NCBI RefSeq assembly: GCF_025398035.1
Contig: NZ_CP104558.1
Coordinates: 1,798,001 to 1,862,000, forward strand
DNA length: 64,000 bases
From: Rossellomorea vietnamensis
GTDB taxonomy: Bacteria; Bacillota; Bacilli; Bacillales; Bacillaceae_B
Direction of reading: 5' to 3'
Shown here one piece after another: positions 34,312-43,346 of the stretch; the stretch's first letter is position 1; the number at the start of each line of letters is the position of its first letter. Both the position numbers and the translations under genes were made by a program. The notes under the pieces were generated by a model. It had not been told where the DNA came from. It ran no database searches and saw nothing but the letters and a program-made list of their open reading frames with translations.

Positions 34312-34454
34312 TTTCGTTGATTCTGTTTAGTTTTACAGGATTAAACAACAAGGTTTTTCTATGTGTAAACTAATCAACACAACCCACCGTACTGTTCATT
34401 GAAAGCTTTCGGGATAGCTTCTATAATTTAATTTATGTTTTGTTTAGTATACTA
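34312..34454. promoter_or_regulatory. TetR/DHA2 divergent control region
   Basis: Plus-strand promoter TTGAAA (34399-34404), 17 bases, TATAAT (34422-34427). Related half-sites recur: GTTGATT..TTTAGTTTTAC (34316-34336), its near inverse GTGTAAACTAATCAAC (34363-34378), TGTTTA-N12-TAAACA (34324-34347) and the palindrome TAGTATACTA (34445-34454) just after the -10. Which of these is the operator is undecided. Confidence 0.5.
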
Positions 34455-34493
34455 CACATTGTAAATTAAGCCCACGAAAGGAAGTGGAAAGGA

Positions 34494-35951
34494 TTGAGTA
34501 CCGTTACAAACTCCATAAAAAAAGGACCCGTCATGACCATCATGATTCTTGGCGCCTTCTTTACGATATTTAATCAAACCACCATGACCGTCGCCCTTCC
34601 CACGATCATGGATGTGTTCAGCATTGATGCATCCACCGGGCAATGGCTGACGACGGGTTATATGCTCGTGAACGGAGTACTGATACCCGTCACCGGCTTT
34701 TTAATGCAACGCTATACGACGAGGCAGTTATTCCTTAGTGCCATGCTGATCTTCCTTGTCGGTACGGTTGTCTCGGCCCTAGCACCCAATTTTCCTGTTT
34801 TACTGACCGGCCGGCTGATTCAGGCTGCGTCCACCGGGATCATCATGCCGCTCCTGATGAACGTAGTGCTGAAACTCTATCCTCCGGAAAAAAGGGGAAC
34901 CGCCATGGGGACCGTCGGCCTCGCGATCATTTTCGCTCCGGCAATCGGCCCGACACTGACAGGCTATGTCCTTGATGTGTTTCCTTGGCAGACGTTATTC
35001 TATGGAATGATTCCGTTCATTCTGATCATCATCGTGTGCGGATTCATTTTTCTCAGGAATGTGTCGGAAACGATTGAAAGCAAGATGGATATCGTCAGCT
35101 TGATCCTTTCCACGATTGGATTCGGCGCCTTGCTTTATGGGTTCAGTGAAGCGGGAAGTGAAGGCTGGGGCAGTATTGAGGTCATTGCCACACTGAGTGT
35201 CGGGGTTGTAGCCGTAGTGCTATTCTCTTGGAGACAGCTGGTTACGGAACGACCGTTTCTTGACCTTCGAGCGTTCAAGTACAATATGTTCACGTTGACT
35301 ACTCTCATCAACTGCGTGATTACGATGGTCATGTATGCAGATATGATCCTGCTTCCGTTGTATCTTCAAAACGCCCGTGGATTCACCGCCTTAGAAGCGG
35401 GATTCCTGATGCTCCCAGGTGCATTACTGATGGGGCTGTTGAGTCCTGCGGTGGGAAGATTATTCGACCGTTTCGGGGCAAAATGGCTTTCGGTTATTGG
35501 AATCACCATCATACTGGTCACAACGTACACGTTTACGGATTTATCAGATTCCACAAGCTATATGCATCTTATTCTGATGTACGCCGGACGCCGGATCGGG
35601 ATGGCCCTCTTCCTGATGCCGCTTCAGACGGCCGGGCTGAATCAGCTTCCATCAAGTCTCCATTCACATGGGACCGCCATTTCCAATACGGCAAGGCAGG
35701 TCGCTGGGGCCATCGGAACGTCCCTCCTCGTCACGATTATGACGAGCCGGACGAAAGAACATCTCCAGGACATCATGATGGAAGGCTCAGATGCATCGAA
35801 AGCCCATATGATCATGGAAGCATCGATCGGGGGAATCAACGATACCTACTTCGCCATCATGATCATCGGAGCCGTCAGCTTAGTCCTGTCCTTCTTCATC
35901 AAGAAGATAGAACAGGCACCCGAGGAGACACTCATGTCGCGTTCGAGTTAA
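34494..35951 (+). CDS. DHA2-family MFS multidrug exporter
   Basis: 485 residues, 14 membrane helices (EmrB/QacA class). The motif VALPTIMDVFSID follows helix 1 and GxxxGPxxGG-like AIGPTLTGYV is in helix 5. The TTG start is preferred: AAGGA lies just upstream and no ATG is nearby. Proton-coupled efflux of drugs, quaternary compounds or similar. The TetR gene diverges from it. Confidence 0.9.
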   Translation: MSTVTNSIKKGPVMTIMILGAFFTIFNQTTMTVALPTIMDVFSIDASTGQWLTTGYMLVNGVLIPVTGFLMQRYTTRQLFLSAMLIFLVGTVVSALAPNFPVLLTGRLIQAASTGIIMPLLMNVVLKLYPPEKRGTAMGTVGLAIIFAPAIGPTLTGYVLDVFPWQTLFYGMIPFILIIIVCGFIFLRNVSETIESKMDIVSLILSTIGFGALLYGFSEAGSEGWGSIEVIATLSVGVVAVVLFSWRQLVTERPFLDLRAFKYNMFTLTTLINCVITMVMYADMILLPLYLQNARGFTALEAGFLMLPGALLMGLLSPAVGRLFDRFGAKWLSVIGITIILVTTYTFTDLSDSTSYMHLILMYAGRRIGMALFLMPLQTAGLNQLPSSLHSHGTAISNTARQVAGAIGTSLLVTIMTSRTKEHLQDIMMEGSDASKAHMIMEASIGGINDTYFAIMIIGAVSLVLSFFIKKIEQAPEETLMSRSS

Positions 35952-35959
35952 TATAATGA

Positions 35960-35995
35960 GAGGCATCATCCTGTGACAGATGATGCCTCTTTTTT
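35960..35995 (+). terminator. Terminator of the DHA2 exporter gene
   Basis: GAGGCATCATC-N8-GATGATGCCTC followed by six T residues. Confidence 0.92.
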
Positions 35996-36079
35996 ATAAA
36001 TTCAGTTAATTTTTTGAGTAGATTTCACTCTGATTTCTGTCCCAAAGAACCTCCACTTGAAACTTCGTATTTAAGATAC

Positions 36080-36715
36080 CTACGAGCTTCTCCGTCGTCT
36101 CCTCAACAAACCGTGAAATTTCATCCGGGGTTTTAAATAGTCAAATGGATAATTCGGATCCAAGGCGAAGGCATACGAGTCGCTAAGATAAAACTCCGTG
36201 ATCCGCTTGATTTGTCTCGTAATCTGATTTTCCGGAAAGATGTCCAGGTAATCCGGGAAACGATCAATATGTTGGAAAACCCGATGGAAATTCGTATCCT
36301 TGTTTTCCTGTAAGTACACAAAGTCCGAACCATACCAATCCCCTTTTACCTTTTTCGTATATTCAGGCGTTCCAAGGATCGTTTGATAAACAGGTTCTTT
36401 CTTCTTTTCACGATGCATCCGACTCCACTCTACATCGGTCACGAAATGAAGATAGTAACCTAAATAAAAAGAGGAGCGAGGTTCAAGGAAATCGTCTTCC
36501 TTCTGTATGTACTTTCCCCAAAACAATTCAGGATTTATTTTCCCATCATCCTTAAAGTGAGTAGCGATTTTGTCAGGAAAGAAGATACCTGTCTCCTGAT
36601 CAGGCAAACCACAATCCGGCCCGATATTCCCCACGACAAACTCTTTTTCAGAGGCCCGCAATCCTCTATTCAGCAAATTCTCCGCAATTCTGAAATGTGC
36701 CATCCACGTTGCCAC
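36080..36715 (-). CDS. Zinc-dependent phospholipase C-family protein, frame lost near the 3' end
   Basis: 211 residues in the open frame. The Zn_dep_PLPC pattern is seen in HFRIAENLL, GNIGPDCG and YLHFVTDVEW (zinc His/Asp ligands). The last 14 residues (FHGLLRRRRRSS) are unlike a family C-terminus. In the -1 frame the DNA continues for about 40 sensible codons (PDEISRFVEETTEKLVGIL) to a stop at 36006. The frames join at T-TTA-AAA (36131-36137), a canonical -1 slippery heptamer, just before CCCC. So this is a frameshift mutation, a sequencing slip, or programmed frameshifting. Function as a hydrolase is family-based. Confidence 0.75.
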   Translation of the reverse strand: MATWMAHFRIAENLLNRGLRASEKEFVVGNIGPDCGLPDQETGIFFPDKIATHFKDDGKINPELFWGKYIQKEDDFLEPRSSFYLGYYLHFVTDVEWSRMHREKKKEPVYQTILGTPEYTKKVKGDWYGSDFVYLQENKDTNFHRVFQHIDRFPDYLDIFPENQITRQIKRITEFYLSDSYAFALDPNYPFDYLKPRMKFHGLLRRRRRSS

Positions 36716-36867
36716 TGTGTCCAGTCCCCTTTTCTCCTTATTTTCCCAACAGCTAAAAAAACACTCATCTATAATAGACGATTGTGAAGACCGTTAAGTT
36801 TCACTAAAACCACCATTTCCCATTTATTCTAAATAATAAAAAATAAGCATTGAATTGCAGTCAATAA

Positions 36868-36881
36868 TTTGAAATAATTGG
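36868..36881 (+). promoter_or_regulatory. TTTGAAATAATTGG motif upstream of pdaC
   Basis: Exact 14-mer, 50 bases before the pdaC start codon and in the same orientation. Confidence 0.4.
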
Positions 36882-36931
36882 AATTGCCAAATTTATTCCA
36901 AAGACCTTTTTAGCAGAAAAGAGGATGACAT

Positions 36932-38284
36932 ATGCTGAAAAAGATACCCTTCAGGCGGATACGTTGGCCAGGGTGGGTTGTGCTGATCGTAATAGGATTT
37001 TCTTTCATTTATGGGATGGCCCAGCTCGTCGATGCGATCCGGTTTGACCCTGAATCGGAAGCAACATCTCCACCGGGCATTGAATTCAAGACGGAATCGA
37101 CGGATGCAGATACGTATACAATGTCCACCGAAACTCCGGTTATGGAGGATCCACAAATCAATAAGCCCCTCAACGACTGGATCAAGAAAGAGAAGGAAGA
37201 CTTTTTAAAAAGGGTCAAAGAAAACAAGAAAGAGCTTGGAGAAGGGTACCGGGCCCACCTCATCATCCAGGCCGACAGCAGGAAATCGACACAGGATACA
37301 TATAGTATCATGTTTCACTCGTACCAACTGGTCAATGATGTACGGGCAAAAGAGCAAGTGAAGACCTTTACCCTCAATGTGGCAGAAGGGAAGTTCATCA
37401 AGCTGCCGGACATCATGACGACGAATGATGAAATGATCCAAACGATCCGGACCCGTATTCAAAGGCATGCCAATGCAAAAATGCAGGAAGCGTTAAAAGA
37501 TCCGGCAACCTGGAATTGGACATTAAACGGGAAGGCACTCACCTTGTATTTCAATGATATCGACGAAGCCGGCCCAACCCGGGTGGAAGTCCCCATCCAT
37601 GCCATTCTCCCCTATCTGGATGATAAGATAGCCGACACCCTGGAAGTGGCAGAGGCGTCGATCGGAGTGGGAGAGAAATATGTGGCCCTCACTTTTGATG
37701 ACGGCCCCGACCCTCACGTGACACCACGGATTCTAAACGTATTGAAAGAACATGACGTTAAGGCAACCTTTTTCATGTTAGGCAATCAGGCAGAGAAATA
37801 CCCGGCCATTGCGAAGAGCGTGGCAGAAGCCGGACATGAAATCGGGAATCATACGGATCATCATAAGGATTTAACGAAAATCGGCAGAGAACAGATGGCT
37901 CAGGAAGTCTTGGCTTCCCGTGAGAAAATCATGGATGCGACCAAGGAAATCCCCGTCATGCTGCGCCCGCCTTATGGTGCGATCAATCAAGACGTAGAAA
38001 CGGTCGCCAATGATAATGGGACTTCACTCGTCCTCTGGTCCGTCGATTCGCTTGATTGGAAGAACAAAAATGCAGCTGCCATCAATTCTGTCGTTCAGAA
38101 GGAAATCGCTCCAGGTGCCATCATCCTCCTCCATGATGTTCACTCCACCACAGCCGATGCGTTACCGACCCTGCTTACGACTCTTGAAAAAGAGGGTTAT
38201 CATTTCCTCACCGTCTCTCAACTGCAGTCGAAGCTGGCAGCGGAAACCGCGAGCCCCTTTTATGGGAATATGAAAAAGGGATGA
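36932..38284 (+). CDS. pdaC: Polysaccharide deacetylase PdaC-like
   Basis: 450 residues: one N-terminal membrane anchor (14-31), a DUF3298/DUF4163-type domain (about 60-235), then a NodB deacetylase with TFDDGPD (254-260, catalytic Asp and metal Asp), HTDHH (307-311), LRPPYG and LLHDVH. The order matches Bacillus subtilis PdaC (YjeA), which deacetylates N-acetylmuramic acid in peptidoglycan and gives lysozyme resistance. Its terminator overlaps the stop codon. Confidence 0.9.
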   Translation: MLKKIPFRRIRWPGWVVLIVIGFSFIYGMAQLVDAIRFDPESEATSPPGIEFKTESTDADTYTMSTETPVMEDPQINKPLNDWIKKEKEDFLKRVKENKKELGEGYRAHLIIQADSRKSTQDTYSIMFHSYQLVNDVRAKEQVKTFTLNVAEGKFIKLPDIMTTNDEMIQTIRTRIQRHANAKMQEALKDPATWNWTLNGKALTLYFNDIDEAGPTRVEVPIHAILPYLDDKIADTLEVAEASIGVGEKYVALTFDDGPDPHVTPRILNVLKEHDVKATFFMLGNQAEKYPAIAKSVAEAGHEIGNHTDHHKDLTKIGREQMAQEVLASREKIMDATKEIPVMLRPPYGAINQDVETVANDNGTSLVLWSVDSLDWKNKNAAAINSVVQKEIAPGAIILLHDVHSTTADALPTLLTTLEKEGYHFLTVSQLQSKLAAETASPFYGNMKKG

Positions 38285-38309
38285 AGCTTTTATATGCTTC
38301 ATCCCCTTT
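38278..38309 (+). terminator. Terminator of pdaC
   Basis: GGGATGAAGC-N8-GCTTCATCCC followed by TTTCTTT. The 5' arm contains the pdaC stop codon. Confidence 0.8.
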
Positions 38310-38311
38310 CT

Positions 38312-38914
38312 TTATTCATCATTCATGCCCTTACCGTCCAGAATATGTTGCACGTACTTCTCCACCCTCGACTCCCGGGTTTTCGATTGTTTCGCTTTTG
38401 AAATATAAAGGATATAGGCACGCTGACGTCCAGGCGTCAAGGCTTCAAAAGCCGTTTTCAGCTCCGGCATGTCATCGAATTTCTGTTGAAGCTCTTCTGG
38501 CACGGGATATTCTTCCGTCTTTTTCAACTCCACTGTGAGACCTGCTTTTTCCACTTCAATGGCTTCCTGAATATACGCTTTCAGGATCTCTTTCATTTCG
38601 ATGATTTCCTGAGGATTGGTGAACCGGATCTGGCGTGCCGCCTGCACATTTTCCGTCTGTTGGATCAGAATCCCTTGAGGATCCTTGAGTAACGCACCTT
38701 TGTGAAACAAGAGGGCACAGTAGTCTTTGAATCCATGCATCAACACGATGTTTTTTCCCTCTAACGTGTAGCAAGGATGCATCCACTTGATTTCTTCCTC
38801 CAGTTCCTCAAAGGAAAGAAGGATGCTTCTCAGCCTTTCATATTCTTCCTGCCACTGCTTCGCTTTTTTAATGAATCCATCAACCTTGCGACTAGGCTTG
38901 ATCACATGCACCAC
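38312..38914 (-). CDS. ydeI: YdeI/DUF1801-family protein
   Basis: 200 residues: an N-terminal DUF1801 domain (WMHPCYTLEGKNIVLMHGFKDYCALLFHKG) and a C-terminal OmdA-like segment (EALTPGRQRAYILYISKAKQSKTRESRVEK). Matches Bacillus YdeI. Downstream of the Fra-like gene by 9 bases, same operon. Role unknown, possibly linked to small-molecule or metal stress. Confidence 0.85.
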   Translation of the reverse strand: MVHVIKPSRKVDGFIKKAKQWQEEYERLRSILLSFEELEEEIKWMHPCYTLEGKNIVLMHGFKDYCALLFHKGALLKDPQGILIQQTENVQAARQIRFTNPQEIIEMKEILKAYIQEAIEVEKAGLTVELKKTEEYPVPEELQQKFDDMPELKTAFEALTPGRQRAYILYISKAKQSKTRESRVEKYVQHILDGKGMNDE

Positions 38915-38923
38915 TCCTTTCTT

Positions 38924-39295
38924 CTATTTCCGCCAAAAGCCTGTGAATTCAGCTTTTTCTTGAATATTATAGGTGATCATATCCTCAAGCAGTTTGTAAT
39001 TGACGGGATCTTTCCACGGGATGCGAAATAAACCTTTCGTCGCACTGTAGCCGGCTTCTTTAATTCGGTCGGCGAAATGCACCATTGTGACCTCTTCAGG
39101 TGCAACGCTTACATGATGCTTCGCAGTCGAAATCCCGATGATAAAGGTCCCGTGATCCGTAAACATCGGCGTATTCCACTTGATGACAGGTTCCAATTGT
39201 GGGAATGTCTCCTGCACCCAGGTCAGGATTTCCTCCATCCGCGCACGATGATCGGGATGATCGATACCTTCTAAAAAGCTTGAAAAGACGTCCAT
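38924..39295 (-). CDS. fra: Frataxin-like iron chaperone YdhG/Fra
   Basis: 123 residues, single DUF1801 domain with [17 protein letters not shown] and a FWRK C-terminus, close to Bacillus subtilis YdhG (Fra), reported to deliver iron for Fe-S and haem assembly. One base downstream of the GNAT stop; co-transcribed with ydeI. Confidence 0.88.
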   Translation of the reverse strand: MDVFSSFLEGIDHPDHRARMEEILTWVQETFPQLEPVIKWNTPMFTDHGTFIIGISTAKHHVSVAPEEVTMVHFADRIKEAGYSATKGLFRIPWKDPVNYKLLEDMITYNIQEKAEFTGFWRK

Positions 39296-39296
39296 A

Positions 39297-39851
39297 TTAA
39301 CTCCTCCTTATCTCTGCTTTTCTTCGCAAGACCGTAATAAAACCGTCCAGAATATCATGGGAAATCGTGAAACCCTTTCTCTGATAAAATGCCAGAGCAT
39401 CATCATTCCCATTCGAGGTGAAGACAAAATAATCCTCGACATCTTCAAACTCTGCCAACCATTCCATCGACATATTGTACAGTCTTGATCCGATTCCAAA
39501 TTGTCGATACCCTTCCTTTATGTAAAACTGCGAGAGACACCCTACGTTCTCTCTTTGGACAGTCGAAAGGTCGAAAAACGTGGCAAAATCATTCGAATAG
39601 ACTTCCTTTGGTGAGATGTTCGTATACACATAGGCGATGACTTCGTCCTGTCTATCGTGATCCTTCACGACCACCAGGAAATTATGTACTGCATTTTCTA
39701 TAGACGGCAGCATCCGCGTGTCAAAATTCATGCTGTCAAACCGTTCCGGCGCAATGGATGCTTTCGACTTCTGGAAGAGCATCAGTTCATTGCAAAGATC
39801 GCGGCAGGATTCGGCCTCTTCTTCAGGAATTACTTCATACTGTAGATTCAT
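39297..39851 (-). CDS. GNAT family N-acetyltransferase
   Basis: 184 residues from ATG 39849-39851 (AAGGGA nine bases upstream). GNAT core: [18 protein letters not shown] holds the acetyl-CoA loop, FYQRKGF the final strand. First gene of the unit with fra and ydeI. Substrate unknown. The 230 bases upstream (to 40082) show no clear gene. Confidence 0.8.
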   Translation of the reverse strand: MNLQYEVIPEEEAESCRDLCNELMLFQKSKASIAPERFDSMNFDTRMLPSIENAVHNFLVVVKDHDRQDEVIAYVYTNISPKEVYSNDFATFFDLSTVQRENVGCLSQFYIKEGYRQFGIGSRLYNMSMEWLAEFEDVEDYFVFTSNGNDDALAFYQRKGFTISHDILDGFITVLRRKAEIRRS

Positions 39852-40082
39852 CTTTATCATTCCCTTGTTATAAGCTTGCATCATCTCTTATGTAGATATT
39901 TCTCGATTGGTTGGCGGTTCTCCTTTATGATCAAGTAGAATCTCCACGAGAAAGTAGCCTTTCGAGGGTCAAATGGCTCTGCTAAACCATAGAGAACGCC
40001 CGCTCTCTCTCCTCATTATTCCAAAACCACGCAAACTACTCAAGAAAATGATCAATGGTTTTCCTTTAATTAATGATAAACA

Positions 40083-40115
40083 AAAAAAGCTCTTTGTCAT
40101 TCAAGACAAAGAGCT
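40083..40115 (-). terminator. Terminator of the SulP gene
   Basis: Minus strand GGGAGCTCTTTGTC-N6-GACAAAGAGCT followed by seven T residues. Confidence 0.9.
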
Positions 40116-40121
40116 CCCCTT

Positions 40122-41600
40122 TTAATGTCCAACGGCTTTATCAAGTGCGCCCGGCTGATTGTGAACAGCCAGCCTGTTCACAAGTTTATTGCTTTCTTCG
40201 TTTAATCCAATCAAGGTGACCTTCACACCGTTCTGGTGATATTTGATGACCACTTTATCGATGGCCCCTACAGCTGAGTCATCCCAAAGATGGGCATCTG
40301 TAAGGTCCAATGTCACTTCTTTCACCTGTTCCGTGAAATCAAACGATTCAACGAACTCCGTTACGGAAGCAAAGAATAACTGACCTGATACCCGATACAC
40401 CTTTTTATGCGGTTGATCGGTGGATAGCGTCGTAATCTTCACTTTCGAAATTTTGGAGGCAAAGAATATGGCACTCAAGATGATTCCAACCAGAACCCCT
40501 TTTGATAAATCATGTGTCAGGAGCACGGTAATGACCGTCGCCAACATGACGACCGTATCTGATAATGGCGTCTTATGAAGATTCTTAATGGAAGCCCAAT
40601 CGAATGTCCCGATGGAAACCATGAACATCACACCGACAAGCGCAGCCATCGGAATGGTGACAAGGAAGTCGTTCAATAACAGAATCAGGATCATCAAGAA
40701 CACCCCGGCTACCAATGTAGACAAACGTCCTCTTCCGCCTGATTTTACGTTGATGACCGATTGACCGATCATGGCACACCCTGCCATCCCGCCAAAGAAA
40801 GCAGAAACGATATTCGCAACACCTTGTCCTTTTGCTTCCTGGTTCTTATCACTTGTTGTATCCGTCATATCATCCACGATGGATGCGGTCAATAAGGATT
40901 CAACCAATCCGACAATCGCAATGGAAAGGGAATAGGGAAAGATGATCTGTAACGTTTCAAAGGTAAACGGAATATCCGGGATCAAGAAGATCGGTAACGA
41001 CTGAGTCAGCTGTCCCATGTCACCCACGGTCCGCACATCACTATTGATCAAAACAGCGACCACGGTGATGGCAATGATGGCAACCAATGGAGATGGTACC
41101 GCTTTGGTGAAGCGCGGGAGGATATAAATAATCGCCAACGCCCCGGCAACCATCGCATACATCACCCATGACTCCCCTACAAAGTGTGGCAGTTGTGCCG
41201 TAAAGATCAGAATAGCCAAGGCATTTACAAATCCGATCATGACGGAACGGGGAACAAACTTCATTAATCGCCCCAACTTGCATACACCCATAATAATCTG
41301 AATGACACCCGTCAGAATGGTGGCGGCCAGTAGATATTGCAGCCCGTGATCGGCCACAAGATTAACCATCACCAGAGCTGTTGCACCGGTTGCGGCGGAT
41401 ATCATGCCGGGGCGCCCACCTACAAAAGCAATGACCACAGCAATACAGAAGGAAGCGTACAATCCGACCATCGGATCGACACCCGCTATGATCGAGAACG
41501 CAATCGCCTCGGGAATCAAAGCCATGGCTACAACCGTTCCAGCCAGGACATCCCCACGGATGTTTCCAAACCACTGAGATTTAATTGTTGATAAATTCAT
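40122..41600 (-). CDS. SulP family anion transporter with STAS domain
   Basis: 492 residues: 12-14 membrane segments with the SulP signature region ([25 protein letters not shown]) and a C-terminal STAS domain (about 395-490, [22 protein letters not shown]). Transports sulfate, bicarbonate or another anion. It diverges from a UspA gene. The 278-base gap between them holds a perfect GACTTTC-N9-GAAAGTC palindrome (41632-41654), a possible control site, and no other gene. Confidence 0.9.
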   Translation of the reverse strand: MNLSTIKSQWFGNIRGDVLAGTVVAMALIPEAIAFSIIAGVDPMVGLYASFCIAVVIAFVGGRPGMISAATGATALVMVNLVADHGLQYLLAATILTGVIQIIMGVCKLGRLMKFVPRSVMIGFVNALAILIFTAQLPHFVGESWVMYAMVAGALAIIYILPRFTKAVPSPLVAIIAITVVAVLINSDVRTVGDMGQLTQSLPIFLIPDIPFTFETLQIIFPYSLSIAIVGLVESLLTASIVDDMTDTTSDKNQEAKGQGVANIVSAFFGGMAGCAMIGQSVINVKSGGRGRLSTLVAGVFLMILILLLNDFLVTIPMAALVGVMFMVSIGTFDWASIKNLHKTPLSDTVVMLATVITVLLTHDLSKGVLVGIILSAIFFASKISKVKITTLSTDQPHKKVYRVSGQLFFASVTEFVESFDFTEQVKEVTLDLTDAHLWDDSAVGAIDKVVIKYHQNGVKVTLIGLNEESNKLVNRLAVHNQPGALDKAVGH

Positions 41601-41878
41601 TATGCACCTCTTTTTAAGAAATTTTTTTGTTGACTTTCAACTCTCATGAAAGTCGGGTCCGTTAAACACAAAGGCCATTATATAACGAATCCCACTTGTT
41701 GTGAAGCCTCCAATTAAACGTTCACAAACCTTCATTTCTTTCATTTTCTTATAAATACGTTCATTTTCGACAGAATCCAACTTTCCATTAAATTTACATA
41801 AACGATTGTAAAGGATATTAGATGGTCATAGTCGAATACCTTACATAACTCGAAACAACATAGAAAGGAGATTCAATC

Positions 41879-42295
41879 ATGTTCAATAAAATTTTATTAG
41901 CAACAGATGGGTCCGACCATTCTATTAGAGCAACTGAAAAAGCCATCGCCCTTGCCTCCTGCCAAAAAAACGGCACCATTGAAGTGGTGTATGTTATTGA
42001 TGGGAGACAATCAAGAGACGATGTACTGCAACATTGGGGAACCGACACCGCTGACCATCGAAAGAAGAAACTTCTACTCATCGAACAGAAAATCAAACAT
42101 GCGAGGATTAACTATACAACTCATTATTTACACGGGGAACCAGGTCCCACGATCGTCAAACATGCGAACGAGCACCAATTTGACGCAGTGGTGATTGGAA
42201 GCAGAGGGTTGAATACCCTTCAGGAAATGGTCTTGGGGAGTGTGAGTCATAAAGTCGCGAAAAGAGTGAAGTGTCCTGTGATGATCGTGAAATGA
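41879..42295 (+). CDS. Universal stress protein (UspA family)
   Basis: 138 residues with the Usp fold; ATP-binding loop GSRGLN-x9-GSVSHKV near the end. Binds ATP and helps survival under stress; often paired with SulP transporters, as here. Start follows AAAGGAG. Confidence 0.92.
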   Translation: MFNKILLATDGSDHSIRATEKAIALASCQKNGTIEVVYVIDGRQSRDDVLQHWGTDTADHRKKKLLLIEQKIKHARINYTTHYLHGEPGPTIVKHANEHQFDAVVIGSRGLNTLQEMVLGSVSHKVAKRVKCPVMIVK

Positions 42296-42331
42296 CAGAA
42301 CCCCTTGGGCCCACTGGCCGAAGGGGTTCTG
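42296..42331 (+). terminator. Terminator of the uspA gene
   Basis: CAGAACCCCTT ... AAGGGGTTCTG perfect 11-bp stem, then TTC; T-poor tail. Confidence 0.7.
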
Positions 42332-42374
42332 TTCATTGCAGGTCTCAACGCATCTCTTCTATTATATCCTTAGA

Positions 42375-42506
42375 CTAGCAGTATGAACTTTCTTCGTTTT
42401 CTTCAGAAGAACAACATCGTTCTTGTACCACTTCTTTTATCTCAATCTGACAACACCCTTCGGAATCGCTTTTCTTATCCCCCAGTAAAATCTTAATGAA
42501 ATTCAT
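42375..42506 (-). CDS. Cys-rich 43-residue peptide, divergent from the ArsR-ArsP unit
   Basis: ATG 42504-42506 is preceded by AAGGGG eight to nine bases away. The peptide begins MNFIKILLGDKKSDSEG and carries two Cys pairs (CCQ and RCCSS) and a terminal YC, in an acidic background (EENEESS). No known family. Its minus-strand promoter TTGCTA-N17-TATACT (42585-42613) is flanked by ArsR-type operators at 42531, 42559 and 42621, so it is very probably induced with the arsP unit. A metalloid-binding or chaperone role is inference. Confidence 0.6.
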   Translation of the reverse strand: MNFIKILLGDKKSDSEGCCQIEIKEVVQERCCSSEENEESSYC

Positions 42507-42530
42507 ATCATCCATCCCCTTCCATTTTTA

Positions 42531-42756
42531 AATCAAAAAAAATTGATTAATTGTATACATCAACTTTATTTGATTTATACTCTTAGTATATGTTTCACTT
42601 TTCAGAATAGCAATTAATAAATCAAAAAAAATTGATTTTGGGAACCGGCATCCAGTCAGCTGCATAGGATAATACCAATACATCAAATATATTTGATTTA
42701 ATTCTTGACACATGAAAATAATGGATATAAGATGATTACATCAAGAAAATTTGATG
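42531..42756. promoter_or_regulatory. Divergent promoters with five ATCAA-N6-TTGAT operators
   Basis: Operators at 42532-42547, 42559-42574, 42621-42636, 42682-42697 and 42740-42755, all ATCAA-N6-TTGAT. Plus-strand promoter: TTGACA (42705-42710), 17 bases, TAAGAT (42728-42733); the last operator covers its start site. Minus-strand promoter: TTGCTA (42608-42613), 17 bases, TATACT (42585-42590); the 42559 operator covers its start site. Confidence 0.8.
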
Positions 42757-42774
42757 AGAAACGAGGATTGAGTG

Positions 42775-43098
42775 ATGACAAACGACATTCCATTACAAGA
42801 CGTATCCAACACGAAGATATTTGAAACTTACGAACAGAAGTTCAAAGCCATTGCCGATCAAAAAAGGCTTCAAATCATGAACATTTTGACGATGAAAGGC
42901 GAAATGTGTGTATGTGACCTCGCTCCATTAATGGATATGAAGCAATCTAAATTATCGTATCATTTGAAGATACTCTTAGACGCGAACATTGTGACGAAAG
43001 AAACTAAGGGAACTTGGAGTTATTACAGTTTGAACCAGGATGAGATCAACCACCTGCTTTCAGCCGAATTATGTTGCCTGTTCAGGCCATCCTGTTAA
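42775..43098 (+). CDS. arsR: ArsR/SmtB-family metalloregulator
   Basis: 107 residues with the ArsR winged helix (LSYHLKILLDANIVTKE). Metalloid ligands are CVCDL (Cys45, Cys47), the As(III) site motif of ArsR; the C-terminus adds CCLFRPSC, four more Cys including a pair. ATG 42775 follows GAGG; a GTG one codon earlier is less likely. It presumably binds the seven ATCAA-N6-TTGAT sites around it and controls both Cys-rich peptides and ArsP. Confidence 0.88.
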   Translation: MTNDIPLQDVSNTKIFETYEQKFKAIADQKRLQIMNILTMKGEMCVCDLAPLMDMKQSKLSYHLKILLDANIVTKETKGTWSYYSLNQDEINHLLSAELCCLFRPSC

Positions 43099-43113
43099 AT
43101 TTTTAAAGTTTAT

Positions 43114-43151
43114 ATCAATTTTTTTTGATTAATAAATCAACTTATTTTGAT
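43114..43151 (+). promoter_or_regulatory. Two more ATCAA-N6-TTGAT operators
   Basis: Operators at 43114-43129 and 43136-43151, between arsR and the 51-residue Cys-rich peptide gene; the second ends just before its GGAGG site. They may allow separate control of the downstream genes. Confidence 0.7.
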
Positions 43152-43169
43152 TAACGGAGGAGATACCAA

Positions 43170-43325
43170 ATGTTTAATTTCTATAAAGATGAAATGATTT
43201 TAAAACAAAAAATACGCGACATGCAGGAAAGGGTCGCCATGCATCACGCTAAATCGGCATCATCCATCAACACTAAGAAAATCGAAGACCAACTATGCTG
43301 CGGCCCTTGCTGCCCGGCCGTTTAA
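43170..43325 (+). CDS. Cys-rich 51-residue peptide of the ArsP unit
   Basis: Starts at ATG 43170 after GGAGGAG; begins MFNFYKDEM and ends with CCGPCCPAV, two Cys pairs two residues apart. The first 40 residues are a charged, His-containing helix. 21 bases upstream of arsP, so clearly part of the operon. Possibly hands the metalloid to the pump or binds it, by analogy with ArsD; I know no family for it. Confidence 0.65.
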   Translation: MFNFYKDEMILKQKIRDMQERVAMHHAKSASSINTKKIEDQLCCGPCCPAV

Positions 43326-43346
43326 TCAGGAAAGGGGACGGTCACT

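Noticed and set aside
41632-41654. Terminator or riboswitch before the SulP gene
   Set aside because: The GACTTTC palindrome has no T run on either strand and no riboswitch consensus; left as a possible operator only.
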